64,000 nucleotides of DNA from Ectobius pallidus (taxonomy: Eukaryota > Arthropoda > Insecta > Blattodea > Ectobiidae): NCBI GenBank assembly GCA_964059195.1, contig CAXKWD010000006.1, positions 6,502,530 through 6,566,529 on the forward strand. Direction: 5' to 3'. The notes under the pieces are model-generated. The model ran no database searches, was not told the DNA's origin, and worked only from the letters and a program-made list of their open reading frames with translations. The translations under genes and the position numbers were made by a program. Numbering within the stretch: the first letter of the stretch is position 1; each line of letters opens with the position of its first letter. This document shows, in pieces, positions 34,480 to 45,795 of the stretch.

Positions 34480-35739
34480 TAGAGATGGGGAATATTTCTT
34501 GTAACTGTTACTTTGTAACTGTTACATGTATGTAACGGTAACGACCTGTTACAAAAAATCAAAAGTAACGGTTACCAAAGCTCCTCCTAGGATAGCTTAT
34601 TTTCGTCTCAACCAAAGGCGGAACCAGAAAATACTGAAAGGAGGGACCGACACAGACGAAAGTTTGCTATTATTTGGAAATCCAAAAAATGGGGGTCCTC
34701 CCCCGGGATTTTTTTTATTAAAAAACGAGGGAAAATCAGGTCGTCCCTTTAGCTCTTCCCACTCCAGACATCTAGATGTGAATGGTGGAACAACTAGCAG
34801 TATTGGAAATTCTGACTCCCCCCCTTCACCACTTCTTTACCCTTTCCTACTATTCAACCTTCATCTTACCCACTACGCCATCGAGCAATCATTGCAATGA
34901 GAAGCGAAAATTCATCTATTTAAGTTTAGACATCTGCATGAAATGGCGGGGATTGATCATTTCCTATTAATTGCATTTGTGTGAAGTGAAATAAAATCCC
35001 TTTAGGCAGGCCTACAGGCTGAGGTAGATTTCGAAGTACTTTTGGTTTAATTTATTGTCACTGCGCAGTTCTCTTCTTCTTTAGCCTTGGCATGATAAAC
35101 CCGCAATAATAACTGCAAAAAAGAGGAAAGAGCACTTGTTTAAAACATTCAAATCTTGCCTTATATGAGAGCTATCGAGAAACTAGGTATTGATTTGTAG
35201 AGTACTCATCAAGAGCTTTTCAACGATACCCCACAAGACGTGGTTTCAAAAATTTCGAATTTCCATCCCCCACCCCTACTCGTACCCCTAAAACCCCCGA
35301 ATCGTTACTGTCACTGTGAACTCCATAGGGAGTACTCTAATTTATTCCAACAAAGTTTCTCTCTATACTTCATAGGGGCCGAGATATAATTTTTTCAAAA
35401 TTTAACCCCCTCCCACGACCCCCCCCTTGGGCTAATTTTGCTCATTAACTATTGGGCCTAGAAATAACATAATAAAATTTGGTTCAAATATCTTCAAAAT
35501 TACGGCCGCTAGCGTGTAAATATATATAAATATATAAGAATTCTGTATAGTTTCTCCAAATTTCTCAGCAGCTCTCCTTTTTCTCAGGGTTTTTTTAATA
35601 CTTTTATTTTTATTTTTATTTTATTTATTTACTTATTATTATTGTTATTATTAGTTGCGTTGAGAAATTTGTCGGTGTCGAGCGAATGTAACTGGTCTGG
35701 AACAAAGTAACGTGTCGAGAGTTACACCCGTTACATTAT

Positions 35740-36005
35740 TTTCACCTGCTCCAGTTACACGGACCCGTTACTGTTATTTCCACCTGCTCCAGTTAATCTG
35801 ACCTGTTACTGATACTCTCGCCTGCTCCAGTTATTTGGACCCGTTACTGTTATTTCCACCTGCTCCAGTTACTCTGACCTGTTACTGATACTCTCGCCTG
35901 CTCCAGTTATTTGGACCCGTTACTGTTATTTCCACCTGCTCCAGTTATTTGGACCCGTTACTGTTATTTCCACCTGCTCCAGTTACTCTGACCTGTTACA
36001 GTTAA
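35740..36005. repeat. 38-bp tandem array inside hAT element
   Basis: About seven copies of a 38-bp unit with the core CCTGCTCCAGTTA and CCGTTACTG or CTGTTACTG. Two alternating variants are seen (ttatttgga...tatttcca and ttactctga...tactctcg). The GTTACTG core matches the subterminal motifs at both ends of the enclosing element, which suggests amplified transposase-binding sites (inference). Confidence 0.8.
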
Positions 36006-36064
36006 TTCTAATATTTCTGTTACAAGTGTTTTATCCGTGACTTTCGCCTCGTTCCGTTACATCT

Positions 36065-36395
36065 GTTACTTCCAATATTTGAAAAACAAAAATAATTAAA
36101 AAATAAAAAATAATAAAAAATTAAAATAATAAAAAAACAAAAAATAAAAATATTAAAAAATAAAAATATTAAAAAATTAAAATTTCAAAAAAAAGAATAA
36201 AAAATAAATAAAGAATAAAAAAATTAAAAAGTTATTTTCTTAATTAAAACAAAAATAATTAAAAAAATAAAAAATTAAAATAATAAAAAACAAAAAATAA
36301 AAATATTAAAAAATAAAAAAATTAAAAAATAAAAATTACATAAAAATAAGAATAAAAAAAAATAAAAAAAATTTAAAAAGTTATTTTTTTAATTA
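36065..36395. repeat. A/T low-complexity tract
   Basis: About 330 bp almost without G or C, built from 'aataaaaaattaaaa' words. No coding or RNA potential. Confidence 0.9.
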
Positions 36396-36868
36396 TTAAT
36401 GGGCGTCAAGAGTTCATGCATAGAATTCATGCTGTCTGATCTCATAATATATATTTCTTGCTTTACATACCACTTAAAAATTTATCAAAATACGATATTG
36501 CCTTTACTGGACAATTTAAACTTAGAATGTGGGTATATAGCATGAAATGTGAATTCAATAACTGTAGTAAATTATTCGAAATAATATTGATAATTTTACT
36601 ACTAATAATAAAATCCCTATAATATAAAGCTACACGGCTGACTGACTGACTCACTGATATTAATGTTTGCCCACTTCCAGATGAGCTAGAAACTTGAAAT
36701 TTGGTACACATATAGCTTTTAGGCTGTAAACCACAGGAAAATTCCAAAACGTTTTTTTTTTAATTTCTAGCCCAAAAACCCCCGAGTAAGGGCTCGCTCA
36801 CTCACATTAACGTTTGCCCACATCCAGATGAGCTAGAAACTTTCAATTTGGTACACATATAGCTTTTA

Positions 36869-38130
36869 CTAACTAACTATCAATGCAGACTAGACTGCAG
36901 ACTGCAGCCTGCAGCCTCCAGACTGCAGCCTGCAGACTGCAGGCTAGACTAACTATCAATGCAGAAAAGTCACAAGCAATCATCATTGGACGACAGCAAA
37001 TGTTTTGCCATTTGGATATGAACAACATTACCCCTGTAACAGTAAATGCATCAATTGTCCCTTTTGTACATCAAGTAAAAAACCTTGGCATCATTATGGA
37101 CAAAAATCTTAACTGGAAACTACAAACTACTGAGATATGCCGAAAAGTCTTCTCTACATTACACTCGTTAAAGCGACTCAAGAATTTCCTCCCCTTTAAA
37201 CTAAAAAAAATCCTAGTGCAAACATTAATCATGCCCCATTTTGACTACTGCGACGTACTATATACAGACTTAAACACCGACTTGGGACAACGACTGCAAC
37301 GGGCTCATAATCTATGCGTTCGTTACATTTGCAACATCCGTAAATATGAACATATCACCCCCTCTTTTGAAATGCTGTCCTGGGCTAGACTAAACGAACG
37401 ACGATTGACACATTCCATCACTCTACTATTCAACATCCTCAAGTCCTCTACACCAACTTATTTGTATGAACGTTTTCAACGGTTATCTTCTCATCATGAT
37501 CTCGGTACTCGCTCACAAAGAAACTCTATTCTAAGTATCCCTCGTCATAAAACAACCCATTACTCTTGCTCCTTTGTTGTCTCCATGTCGCGATCTTGGA
37601 ATGCTTTACCTGAGAACTGTAGGAACTGTCAAACACAAATGCAATTCTTGCGTAAGCTGACCAATGATGCCATAGTTAGGGACTTAGTTTTACATTAATA
37701 ACAATAAATCATCACATATCTAAATACTGAAAACGTTTCCAATTGTTCACAACTTTTCATTTTTATTTCACATTATATTTCTTAGTAATAGTAAATATTT
37801 TAGTAATAGTTTAAATCTTTTCACATCATATTTCTTAGCAATAGTTAATATTTTAGTAATAGTTTACATCTTAGTAAGTAGCAAATTATTTTAAAATATA
37901 TTTTTTTTTTATGTATTGTATTATCTCTAGTGAACTAGTTCTAAGTCTTAAATGATAATACTGTAATATAATCATGTTCCTGTGTATTTGTAACTTTGTA
38001 CTTGTATCATACTTATTTTATTGTAAGATTGTAAAGCTCAGTTGTATTAATGCTGGTTGAATGGAAGAGAAGGCCTAATGGCCTTAATTCCACCAGGTAA
38101 AATAAAACAATTCTAATTCTAATTCTAATT
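36869..38130 (+). mobile_element. 5'-truncated LINE inserted in tandem array
   Basis: Inserted at CTTTTA (36863-36868), repeated as CTTTTAG at 38131. The 3' end is (ATTCTA)n at about 38108-38130. The 3' UTR (37699-38107) contains 'cttagtaatagt' repeats and 'aatggccttaattccacc'. The extreme 5' end (36869-36948) is a scrambled GC-rich block of CTGCAG-type words, in which the sequence CTAACTATCAATGCAGA occurs at each side. Confidence 0.8.
36949..37698 (+). pseudogene. LINE reverse transcriptase thumb and C-terminus
   Basis: An open frame of about 250 codons with no catalytic box: LTINAEKSQAIIIG, VKNLGIIMDKNLNWKLQ, IMPHFDYCDVLYTDL and NLCVRYICNIRKYEH, ending NDAIVRDLVLH. This is the region downstream of the YADD box in CR1/Jockey-like RTs. 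Only the C-terminal third is kept because of 5' truncation. It is intact as far as it goes. Confidence 0.8.
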
Positions 38131-38879
38131 CTTTTAGGCTCTAAACCACAAGCGAATTCCAAAAAGTATTTTTTTTTTAATTTTTAGCCCTAAAAACCTC
38201 CGAAAAAGGGCTCGCTCACTTCGAGATGAGCTAGAAACTTGAAATTTGGTACACATATAGCTATTAGGCTGTAAACCACAGGAAAATTCCAAAAAGTGTT
38301 TTTTTTAATTTTTAGCTCTAAAAACTCCCGAAAAAGGGCTCGCCCACTGACATTACTGTTTGCCCACTTTCAGAAGAGCTAGAAAATTGAAATTTGGTAC
38401 ACATGTAGCTTTTAGGCTGTAAACCATAGGAAAATTCCAAAAAAAAGTAATTTTTAAAAATGTTTAGCCCTATAACCCCCGAAAAAGGGCTCGCTCACTG
38501 ACATTACTGTTTGCCCACTTCCAGATGAGCTAGAAACTTTAAATTTGGTACACACATTGCTTTTAGGCTGTAAACCATAGGAAAATTCCAAAAAAAGTAT
38601 TTTTTTTAATTTTTAGCACTATAATCCCCGAAAAAGGGCTCGCTCACTGACATTACAGCTAGAAACTTTAAATTTGGTACACATATAACTTTTAGGCTGT
38701 AAACCACAGGAAAATTCCAAAAAGTAGTTTTTATATTTTTAGCCCTAAAAACCTCCGAAAAAAGGGCTCGCTCACTGACATGAATGCTTGCCCACTTCCA
38801 CATGAGCTAGAAACTAGAAATTTTGTATACTTATATCTTTTAGGCTGTAAACCACAGGAAAATTCCAAAAAGTTTATTT

Positions 38880-39254
38880 TCATGACGATAATCGATGTTT
38901 TTTACATCGATGGAAAACAACTGATGTTTTTGCTACATCGATGTTTCTCCCCGACATGGATGTTTTTGTAACAAAAAGAAGATTAATAGGCTACCTTGGT
39001 TCTACGATATAATTTTATTTACAGGAGCTTAATTTCCCAAAACATTGATTTTTTACATCGATTGCTTTCATGGAAATTCTTCTGTTTATTTATGAATTTT
39101 GCCTAATTTTCTGATACCATGGCCCTTTTTAAATATACATCGATGTTTTTTGTCTAAATACATCGATGTTTTCAGGCCGATATTATCGTCATATCGATGG
39201 TTATCTCCGATTTTAACCTCGATATTTTAACTATCGATTATCATCCCTAATTGA
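38880..39254. mobile_element. hAT-like MITE with ATCGATG repeats
   Basis: The left end ACGATAATCGATG and the right end (reverse complement GATGATAATCGATAG) form imperfect inverted termini. The motif ACATCGATG or its variants recur at least eight times inside. No coding sequence. The terminus TTAGGGATGATAATCGAT resembles known hAT ends (recollection). Confidence 0.6.
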
Positions 39255-39965
39255 AAGCTTAATTTTACAACTGTTTTTTATTTCGGGGGTCCCTCCCTAG
39301 AGCCCCAGCCTTGGCTACGTCCATAACCGTTGTGGGGGGGGGGGAGATAAAGGGCATTCCCCTACAAGTGGGAAGTGATCTGACGATTAACTACGTAATA
39401 TACAAGAAAAGTAACAGGTAACGGTTATAAATAACAGTTACTTTCGTGTAACTGTAACAGTAACGTAACTGTTCCAAAAAAAGTAACAGATTCCCATCTC
39501 TAGTATCATCTGCTTTCGTGTTTTTCTCCATTATGCTAGTCACGTCACGAGTCACTGCCCCTCAGATAATACACATCTTCCAGTGAGATGATTATTGATT
39601 AATACAATTTCAGTTCAGTAAGCGAACACCGTGTGTGAATGTAGGTTTGGTGTGATACAGAATGGAGTCTGTACTTAAGTCAGAGTATACTAAGATTGAA
39701 ATTAAGGAAGAGATTCCTGAAAACCAACCAAAGAATGAACCTATCCCAATTACATTTGAGACAATACAAACACAATTAGTTAAATCTAAAGCATGCAGCA
39801 CCATTCACAAGTTAGAGCAGATTTCAGGAGTTTCTCATAACGAAGAAGAGGATGAGCTAATGCAATCACACTCACCTGCTGTATGTACAAGCTGGAAACA
39901 GTCAACAACTAACTCGTACTCCAGACAAACATTTCTCGTGTGTTATATGTACCAGGAAATGTTCC

Positions 39966-40947
39966 TTAACCCTGCAGTGCTCGCGCGGCGTCTGACAGAC
40001 GCCAGACCAGATTCATTTCACCATATCTAGAATACCTATGAGGCCATTGTGCTGACCTACCATCTACCTTTCGGTCAAGTACTCTTAAATAACATATCCA
40101 AGCGGCAACCCTCCAGTTTTCGCCTAGCAAGAGTGGAGTGACGTTATTGTTGCAAAAATGTAGATGGCGTCTGTGAGACTCCGCGCGAGCTTTACTGTTA
40201 CAAGGTAAGTTACTGGTTTAAAACAAATTTCTTGCAGAAACTAGTGATCATAAACCTACAATACCAATCTTTTATGATGGAAATTATTTATCTTTAGGCT
40301 GGCAATGATTGGAAAGGAGAAGAAATGTCATAATCTTTCTGATCCAAATGGTTGGAAGTAGTGCAAAGTTGCTAGAAGAAGAAAATGATGATGATGATGT
40401 TGAATTTGATTCCGATAGTGATCCTAAAGAAGACATTGCGGAGTCTAGAAGTGAGTCTACGGATACTGAACAAGAAGCTGATGATGATAATGATTATAGT
40501 GAATGTGATAGGCTTAAATATTTCGTAGGGCGGGACAAAGTTTCTAAACGGAATAAGAAGAGATCAGTAACTAGTAGTAAAAGTTGTTATGCCTACACAG
40601 TCTTAGGACAATAATAATTTAAAATTGTTTAAAAATGGTTACATGCCTAACAACATTGTTTTATTGTTAATTAATTAAAGTCATAATCTGCTAATATGGA
40701 TTTGTGTCCAATATGATTAGTTAAATGCTCATTTTCAATAAATTGACTTAATACACATATTTTTAACTAAGCAATGTATACAAAACATGTTCAATAATAT
40801 TAAATAAACTATGACAACCCTCAATAAACAAAATGAACACTCAAAACAACATAAAACAATAGAAACAACGTAAAAAACGAACGGCGTCTCTCAGACGCCG
40901 CGCGAGCTTCTATGTCCTGAAATAGCACGCGAGCACTGCAGGGTTAA
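39966..40947 (+). mobile_element. piggyBac-type deletion derivative
   Basis: Exact TTAA duplications at 39966-39969 and 40944-40947 flank termini CCCTGCAGTGCTCGCG and its inverse. The hairpin-forming string GGCGTCTGACAGACGCC follows the left end and occurs again with changes at about 40166 (ggcgtctgtgagactcc) and about 40885 (ggcgtctctcagacgcc). The element is 974 bp and keeps only the start of the transposase. Confidence 0.9.
40309..40614 (+). pseudogene. piggyBac transposase N-terminal fragment
   Basis: A 101-codon frame with an acidic stretch (ENDDDDVEFDSDSDPKED) followed by DRLKYFVGRDKVSK. This is the typical N-terminal acidic region and the 'Y-GRDK-KW' start of the piggyBac transposase fold. 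The DDD catalytic core is absent; the frame ends in unrelated residues (VLGQ), showing an internal deletion. Confidence 0.75.
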
Positions 40948-41054
40948 AAGGGGGTCTCAATACACATCTGCTCACTCACAGTGGACATAGACCATTTTCA
41001 TGTGATATATGTAGCAAGAAATTTTCCTTAAGAGGGAGTCTCAAACGACATCAG

Positions 41055-41433
41055 CCCTGTGCGTCGGCATGGGGGGGCAACTGCCTCCCTCTGGATTGCC
41101 TTATGGATTCATTTATTTGTGGTAATCTTTGTCAACCTACAGTTGTAGCATGGAGAATTAAAAAAATAGAATTACTTTATAATGAGTTTGGCAAGTATTA
41201 ACTAATTATAACTATAATATGTATTTATAATAATATCTCACCAAGGCCATTGCTCAAAAAAGCGTATTGTGTTAACTTAAAAAAAATTGTAGCCTCGTCG
41301 AATTCAGCTTGGGTTCAAAATAACGATCCGGTTAACTAAGTGAATATTAATGTGTTTAGCTTAATCATTTTAAATTGAGGTCCGAAATTGATTTTGCCCC
41401 CCCCCCTTAATAAAATTCCTGACGACGCTGCTG
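41055..41433. mobile_element. hAT-like MITE in zinc-finger pseudogene
   Basis: Flanked by the 8-bp duplication GACATCAG at 41047-41054 and 41434-41441. The left end ...GTGCGTCGGCATGGGGGG and the right end (reverse complement AGCAGCGTCGTCAGG) are imperfect inverted repeats of the 'GCGTNG-CAG' hAT style. Non-coding interior with C and G runs. The exact end base is uncertain because CAG belongs to both target and terminus. Confidence 0.7.
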
Positions 41434-41557
41434 ACATCAGCTAAATCACACTGGACATAACCCATTCACATGTGATATATGTACCAAGAAATTTTCCCAA
41501 AAAGGGCATCTCAAAATACACGTGTTCACTCACACTGGAGAGAAACCCTTTCCTTGT

Positions 41558-42357
41558 AATAGTAATAGTAGTAATAGTAAAAGAAATGTCACAAAATTCG
41601 TTTTCATAGTTCAGCTGAAGCTGGAAAACTGGTGACTCGTCAAAGATATAAAAGCTTACTTACTAGAATGAACTACTAAAAGAATTTAAGAAAAGGAATA
41701 ATTCTGTAGCTCCTATGAGTCTACAAAGTCCCATGTAAAACGGTGACATGTACATATTATTTCTATATTAGTATTTCGTCTTCAAGGTATTCTTTGATTG
41801 AATAATATGTTTTCTGAAGCAGCCAATTTTTTATTTTGTTTTTAAACATTCTTGTGTTTAATGATTTGGTTTCTTTTGACAGCTTATTATATATTTTTAT
41901 GCTCATGTATTGTGGGCTGCGTTCTAGTAGGGTGAGTCTATGAGTGGGAAATTTTAACATTTGTTTGTTTCTGGTATCATGTGAGTGTAATTGTTGATTG
42001 TTATATTCATGATAGTTTGCATGTACATGAATTAGTAGTAGTTCAAGTAGATATATTGAAGGGAAGGTTAGTATTCCTAAGTTTCTAAATAAAGGTTTAC
42101 AAGATTCTCTGTAAGACGAGTGCGTCATTATTCTTACTACTTTCTTTTGTATCCTAAAAATTATTTCCCACTCACTGCAATTTCCCCAAACTACTACTCC
42201 ATAGGCCAATAAAGAGTGAAAGTAGCTGAAATACACCATTTTTCGTACTTTTAAGCTGGTTATGTGCGCAAGAATTGTCATATTAAAACAGGCCTTATTT
42301 AGTTTTTTAACAATGTACAGAACATGACTTTTCCAATTTAGAGTGTTAACTACCATG
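41558..42357 (-). mobile_element. 5'-truncated CR1/Jockey-group LINE
   Basis: A minus-strand LINE inserted within a finger codon block. The zinc-finger sequence stops at ...CCTTGT (41557) and resumes at TTGTGATATATG (42359). Its 3' tail on the minus strand is (TATTAC)n. Only the RT C-terminal region and 3' UTR remain. Confidence 0.82.
41763..42350 (-). pseudogene. LINE reverse transcriptase C-terminal fragment
   Basis: The minus-strand frame reads NTLNWKSHVLYIVKKLNK, AYGVVVWGNCSEWEIIFRIQ, CKPLFRNLGILTFPSIYLL, ending SIKEYLEDEILI. This is the thumb region, close in sequence to the same region of the LINE at 13.1 kb. The residues read upstream of it in the same frame belong to antisense zinc-finger sequence, not to the LINE. 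No catalytic box is kept. Confidence 0.82.
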
Positions 42358-42814
42358 ATTGTGATATATGTGCCTGGAAAGTTTCCCAAAGAGGGCATCT
42401 CATTAAACATCTGCTCACTACTCATGAGAGGAACAACCTTTCCTAATGTAATGTGCAGTGGCCGTTTGTATATATGCACTGTGGAACTGCAGCGCCCCCT
42501 ATTTCCACTTGATATTATCGATACCATTTAATATTAATAATGAGTCCTTTCTGCTTTAATTCTTTCTTTATAATTGTACAATATATAATCCTTAATCTTA
42601 ATGTCAGTAGCCATCCCCCAGTTTATTAAAAAGAGAAAAGAAAATCTTTGTATGGAGTCGGCGGAAGATAGTACTAATCCATACAAATCTCACTTCAGAT
42701 ATTACATTTTTAAGTTAGCAAATCTGCAAATCTTATTTTCATCTTTCAGACAGAATTAATTTAGTCCAAAAACTTTGAAATAAATAGTGACTGAGAAAAA
42801 ATAAAACCTCAATT

Positions 42815-43260
42815 TTGTATTGTATGGATGTGAGACATGGTCGCTTACACTTCAGGAAGACCATAATCTGAGTGTGTTCAAAAACAGGGGGCTTAGGAAA
42901 ATATTTGGACCTGAGAGAGAGAAAATGGGAACTAGAGAAAACTGCATAACGACGAGCTTCATAATCTGTGCTCATCACCAGATATAGTAAAGGTAATTAA
43001 ATCACAGAGAATGAAATTGGCTGGACATGTTGCATGAACGGGAGAGAAAAGATATCTCAAAAGTATTGACTGGGAGTCCCGAAGGGAAAAGACCACATGG
43101 AAGACCTAGACGTAGGTGGGAGGACAATCTTAAATTGATTTAAGGGAAGTAGGATTTGAAAGGGATGATTGGATGGAGTTTAGCACAGAATAGGGTTGAA
43201 TGGCGGGCTCAGATAAGTGCGGTAATCAACCTTTGGGTTCCATAAAATAGATTATATTCC
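42815..43260 (+). pseudogene. Degenerate LINE 3' fragment (RTE/I-like C-terminus)
   Basis: Several frames together give LYGCETWSLTLQEDHNLSVF, RKIFGPEREKMGT, GRPRRRW and EDN. These are the usual order at the C-terminus of an abundant insect LINE RT. Multiple frameshifts and stops. No boundaries or duplication found. Confidence 0.7.
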
Positions 43261-43752
43261 TTTAGCTTACTGAGGAATTGTCTATTCCCATTGAGTAAGT
43301 AAGTAATTAAAATTAAAAGTATTGGACAATGTTGACCTTCTAAATATAACTTAATGCACGACACATCAGCCTGCAATCAATGCTTCCCGTCTCATAGCAC
43401 AATGAGAGCTAGAAAGGACGAACCCCAACAGAGCATGCGCAGTAAAGTGACTGAGATCGTTGCGACTTAAGCTAATTCAGCACTTAACACAGTAGTTTTT
43501 AGTTATCCCATAGAGAGCATTACTGAATACATTTTCATTAGTTTTGTTTTCAAAAAAGCTTGCATTTTTGAAGTAATTTTAGTGCAGTTCTTACAGTGTG
43601 CTGTAGCACAATAGCAAATGATTATCGGCCACTCCTGGTCAAAACATTGTGAAGTCGTTGAAATGAATAGTGTGGCGCACTACTGTCCCATTCACGAGAT
43701 TATGCTACAGAGAAAAATTTTGACCCAGTATTAAGAAAGTATTTAAAACCAA
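43261..43752. other. Spacer, nothing recognised
   Basis: No ORF, repeat or structure was supported here. Confidence 0.4.
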
Positions 43753-44330
43753 AGGTGTGCGTGGAACGCCAATTGGATTTTTCAATTTTGGTTTGTTGGA
43801 CTTTTTAATATTGGGTTTTGGACTTTTTTAATTTTGGATTTTTTAATTTTTGATCTTTTAATTTTTTTAATTTTAGAACTTTTAATTTTTATTTTTGGAT
43901 TTTTTAATTTTTGATTTTATATTTATATTTTGGATTTTTTATAAATTTTGTATTTTTTAATTTTGAATTTTTAAATTTTTTAAATGTTGGACATTTGGAT
44001 TTTTTAATTTTAACATTTTTATTTTTTAAATTTTGGAATTTTGAATTTTTTAACTTTTTAATTTTGGATTTTTAATTTTGAATTTTTAGATTTTTTAAAT
44101 TTTGGATTTTTAGATTTTTTAAATTTTCGTTTTTTGAATTTTGAATTTTTTAAATTTTGGATAAGCCTAATCATTGAGTTGATTGTTTTCTGTGCAGTCC
44201 GTTCTGTCACACCTCACTAATTTTGTGATGATTTTGAGCATAACACTAATTTCGTGGCGATTTTGAGTATTACACAAGCTCTTGATTTACCCCTACCGCG
44301 GCTAAAGAAGTTTCGCTTCAAAAATGTTCA
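43753..44330. mobile_element. MITE with hypervariable AT core, copy 1
   Basis: It starts GTGTGCGTGGAACGCCAA and ends in a conserved block (gttttctgtgcagtccgttctgtcac...cggctaaagaagtttcgctt), shared with the copy at 60668-61315. The middle (about 43785-44165) is a degenerate 'ttttggattttttaat' array. This copy lacks the outermost right terminus seen in the second copy. Confidence 0.7.
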
Positions 44331-45026
44331 GTAACAATCTCTAGATTGTTTCGAGCATACAGTTCTTAAGAGATTACAACCAACTGCACAACAGGTTAAG
44401 TTTGAAAAGATTTTGTAGGCGGTAGTCATATTTCAGAAATTAGGGATAGTGTATGAGGGGCAGTCTTTCCATCATTATACTTCGTAACCAAAACGTAATT
44501 AAATAACTCAACTTAAAACGAAAATTAATCATGACTGAACCAAAGACTGATGGGACAGAAAGATAAGAAAACAAAACGTATTTTGGACCTATAACTTAAT
44601 CAAACGAAACAAACCCACCAAGAAAATAATGAGTAACTCAAGTTAACAAAACATATCTGCAATACTAAGTTTCGTGCCCATTGGATTCGGCAACACAAGG
44701 CAAGATGTTACCCTATCAACTTCTTGGTAGATTCTGACATGTGGAAAGAGCCCACCGCGTACACTAGGCAAAGCCAGAGGGCGCTACAGAAATTAGCTTG
44801 TGGCAAAATAAAGAATTAACTATTGGGGACAAGATTAAGGAAACTAGAAGGAACCAAAGCAAAACAAAACATACTTGATCAAAACAAGAAACAAAAACTA
44901 AACATAATGATGGAAAGATAGCAGACGTGTAAGTATCAATATATAAAATTAATCAAATACACTGAAATTACGAATAGGGTGCCGTGAAGGTGTCTGAACG
45001 GCACAGTAGTAATTGGGAGATGGCGA
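44331..45026. other. Spacer, nothing recognised
   Basis: About 700 bp of AT-rich sequence without recognisable genes or repeats. Confidence 0.4.
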
Positions 45027-45373
45027 GTGCCAGGTAGAATTAATATACAGATATTTCAGCATTTTATGTCGAGAATGCCATACACAGAACCATACGGCAA
45101 ACACATAGAGAGCCGGAGACAAAAACAAAGAGACATAGATCCTGAATTCTACGCAACTGGAGCCATGCTGGACAGGAATTGGACAAAGGAAAATCAAGAC
45201 ATGAGACATGTGGTGACGCGATACATAGGTTCCACCATAAACTATGTAAGACAAAGAGGTTCCACTCTCCATGTGAGGAATGCGTATGTGAAGTATGTGG
45301 CAAAGAGTGTGAGCGATATCACGCCACAAAGTGCGCGAAGGCAATATCACTAAACGAGCTCAGCAAAGACTAG
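45027..45373 (+). pseudogene. Unrecognised ORF remnant with Cys/His cluster
   Basis: Two overlapping plus-strand frames appear to be one coding sequence with a frameshift near 45230. The first has DRNWTKENQDMRHVVTRYIG, and the second has CKTKRFHSPCEECVCEVCG followed by CERYHATKCAKAI. The C-x2-C-x-C-x2-C...H-x4-C pattern looks metal-binding. It resembles tail regions of retroelement polyproteins in style only. I do not recognise the family. Confidence 0.3.
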
Positions 45374-45795
45374 GAAATCAGACTAAAATACCCTCTCGGG
45401 TGAACCTTTCTCCTTATTATTATAGAAACCCTTGGACATGCAGTGGGCTATTGTAAAGGAGAATTGACCTCATAAAGTGAGAAGCTTCAAAAGGTGAAGT
45501 GGGAGTGTGTGAAGAAGATAGGTCTACAAGAAGCTGGAATGACCCCAGACATCTCTGTGAAAAAAATAATTGGTATAAGTTTCCTAATTACTAGAGCAAC
45601 CCACATTATGCTTTATTTTTTTGACAATTATGCTTTATTTTTTTAACATAAATAATACACCAATAAACTTAAGACAAATACTGTTTATACCATCAAACTG
45701 TTTTTTTGTGCGTCTAATGTTACTTTGCAGGCTACCTTAGTGCTTTAATACGTTAACATTCTATAAGAACAAACTGTAGGGTCTAAGCAAGCTAG

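Larger units (their letters stand above)
36611..38880. repeat. ~150-bp tandem array, interrupted by a LINE
   Basis: About seven copies of a unit with 'gagctagaaactt', 'atttggtacacatatag' and 'taaaccacaggaaaattcc'. The key string falls near 36684, 36831, 38226, 38378, 38526, 38650 and 38803, so the period is about 147-154 bp, with one shortened copy. The first copy follows a ctgactgactgactcactg run. The array is split between copies 2 and 3 by the LINE at 36869-38130. Confidence 0.85.
34480..39502. mobile_element. hAT-type element, ~5 kb, non-coding
   Basis: Termini TAGAGATGGG...CCCATCTCTA lie between exact 8-bp duplications GTATCATC at 34472-34479 and 39503-39510. Subterminal sequence at both ends is full of GTTACTGTTAC-type motifs. 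No hAT transposase was seen, so it is non-autonomous. Its interior has accumulated a 38-bp tandem array, a long A/T tract, a ~150-bp tandem array with a LINE inside, and a second MITE. A 34.6-kb segment (ggcggaaccagaaaat) and a 39.3-kb segment (ccagccttggctacg) suggest a further hAT-like insert. Confidence 0.82.
33945..39544 (-). mobile_element. 5'-truncated LINE fragment, hAT nested inside
   Basis: Flanked by the exact 12-bp duplication TCACGAGTCACT at 33933-33944 and 39545-39556, as expected of target-primed retrotransposition. On the minus strand its 5' piece is 39544-39503 and the rest is 34479-33945, separated by the hAT element at 34480-39502. Without that insert it is under 600 bp long. 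Confidence 0.85.
33903..42455 (+). pseudogene. Zinc-finger pseudogene, five pieces with nested insertions
   Basis: Paralogue of the gene at 1566-2867. Pieces: leader 33903-33944; leader end and N-terminus 39545-39965 (ATG at 39662, start MESVLKSEYTKIEIKEE); finger parts 40948-41046 and 41442-41557; final finger and stop region 42358-42455 (HERNNLS then stop). It would have had about four fingers. An 11-bp deletion near 39890 shifts the frame before finger 1. The breaks are a LINE fragment, a piggyBac derivative, a hAT-like MITE and a second LINE, each with identifiable junctions. N-terminal identity to the intact gene is high, so duplication is not ancient. Confidence 0.88.

Noticed and set aside
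35740..36005. CRISPR-like regular repeats (38 bp)
   Set aside because: The units are contiguous tandem copies without spacers, and they lie inside a eukaryotic hAT-type element.
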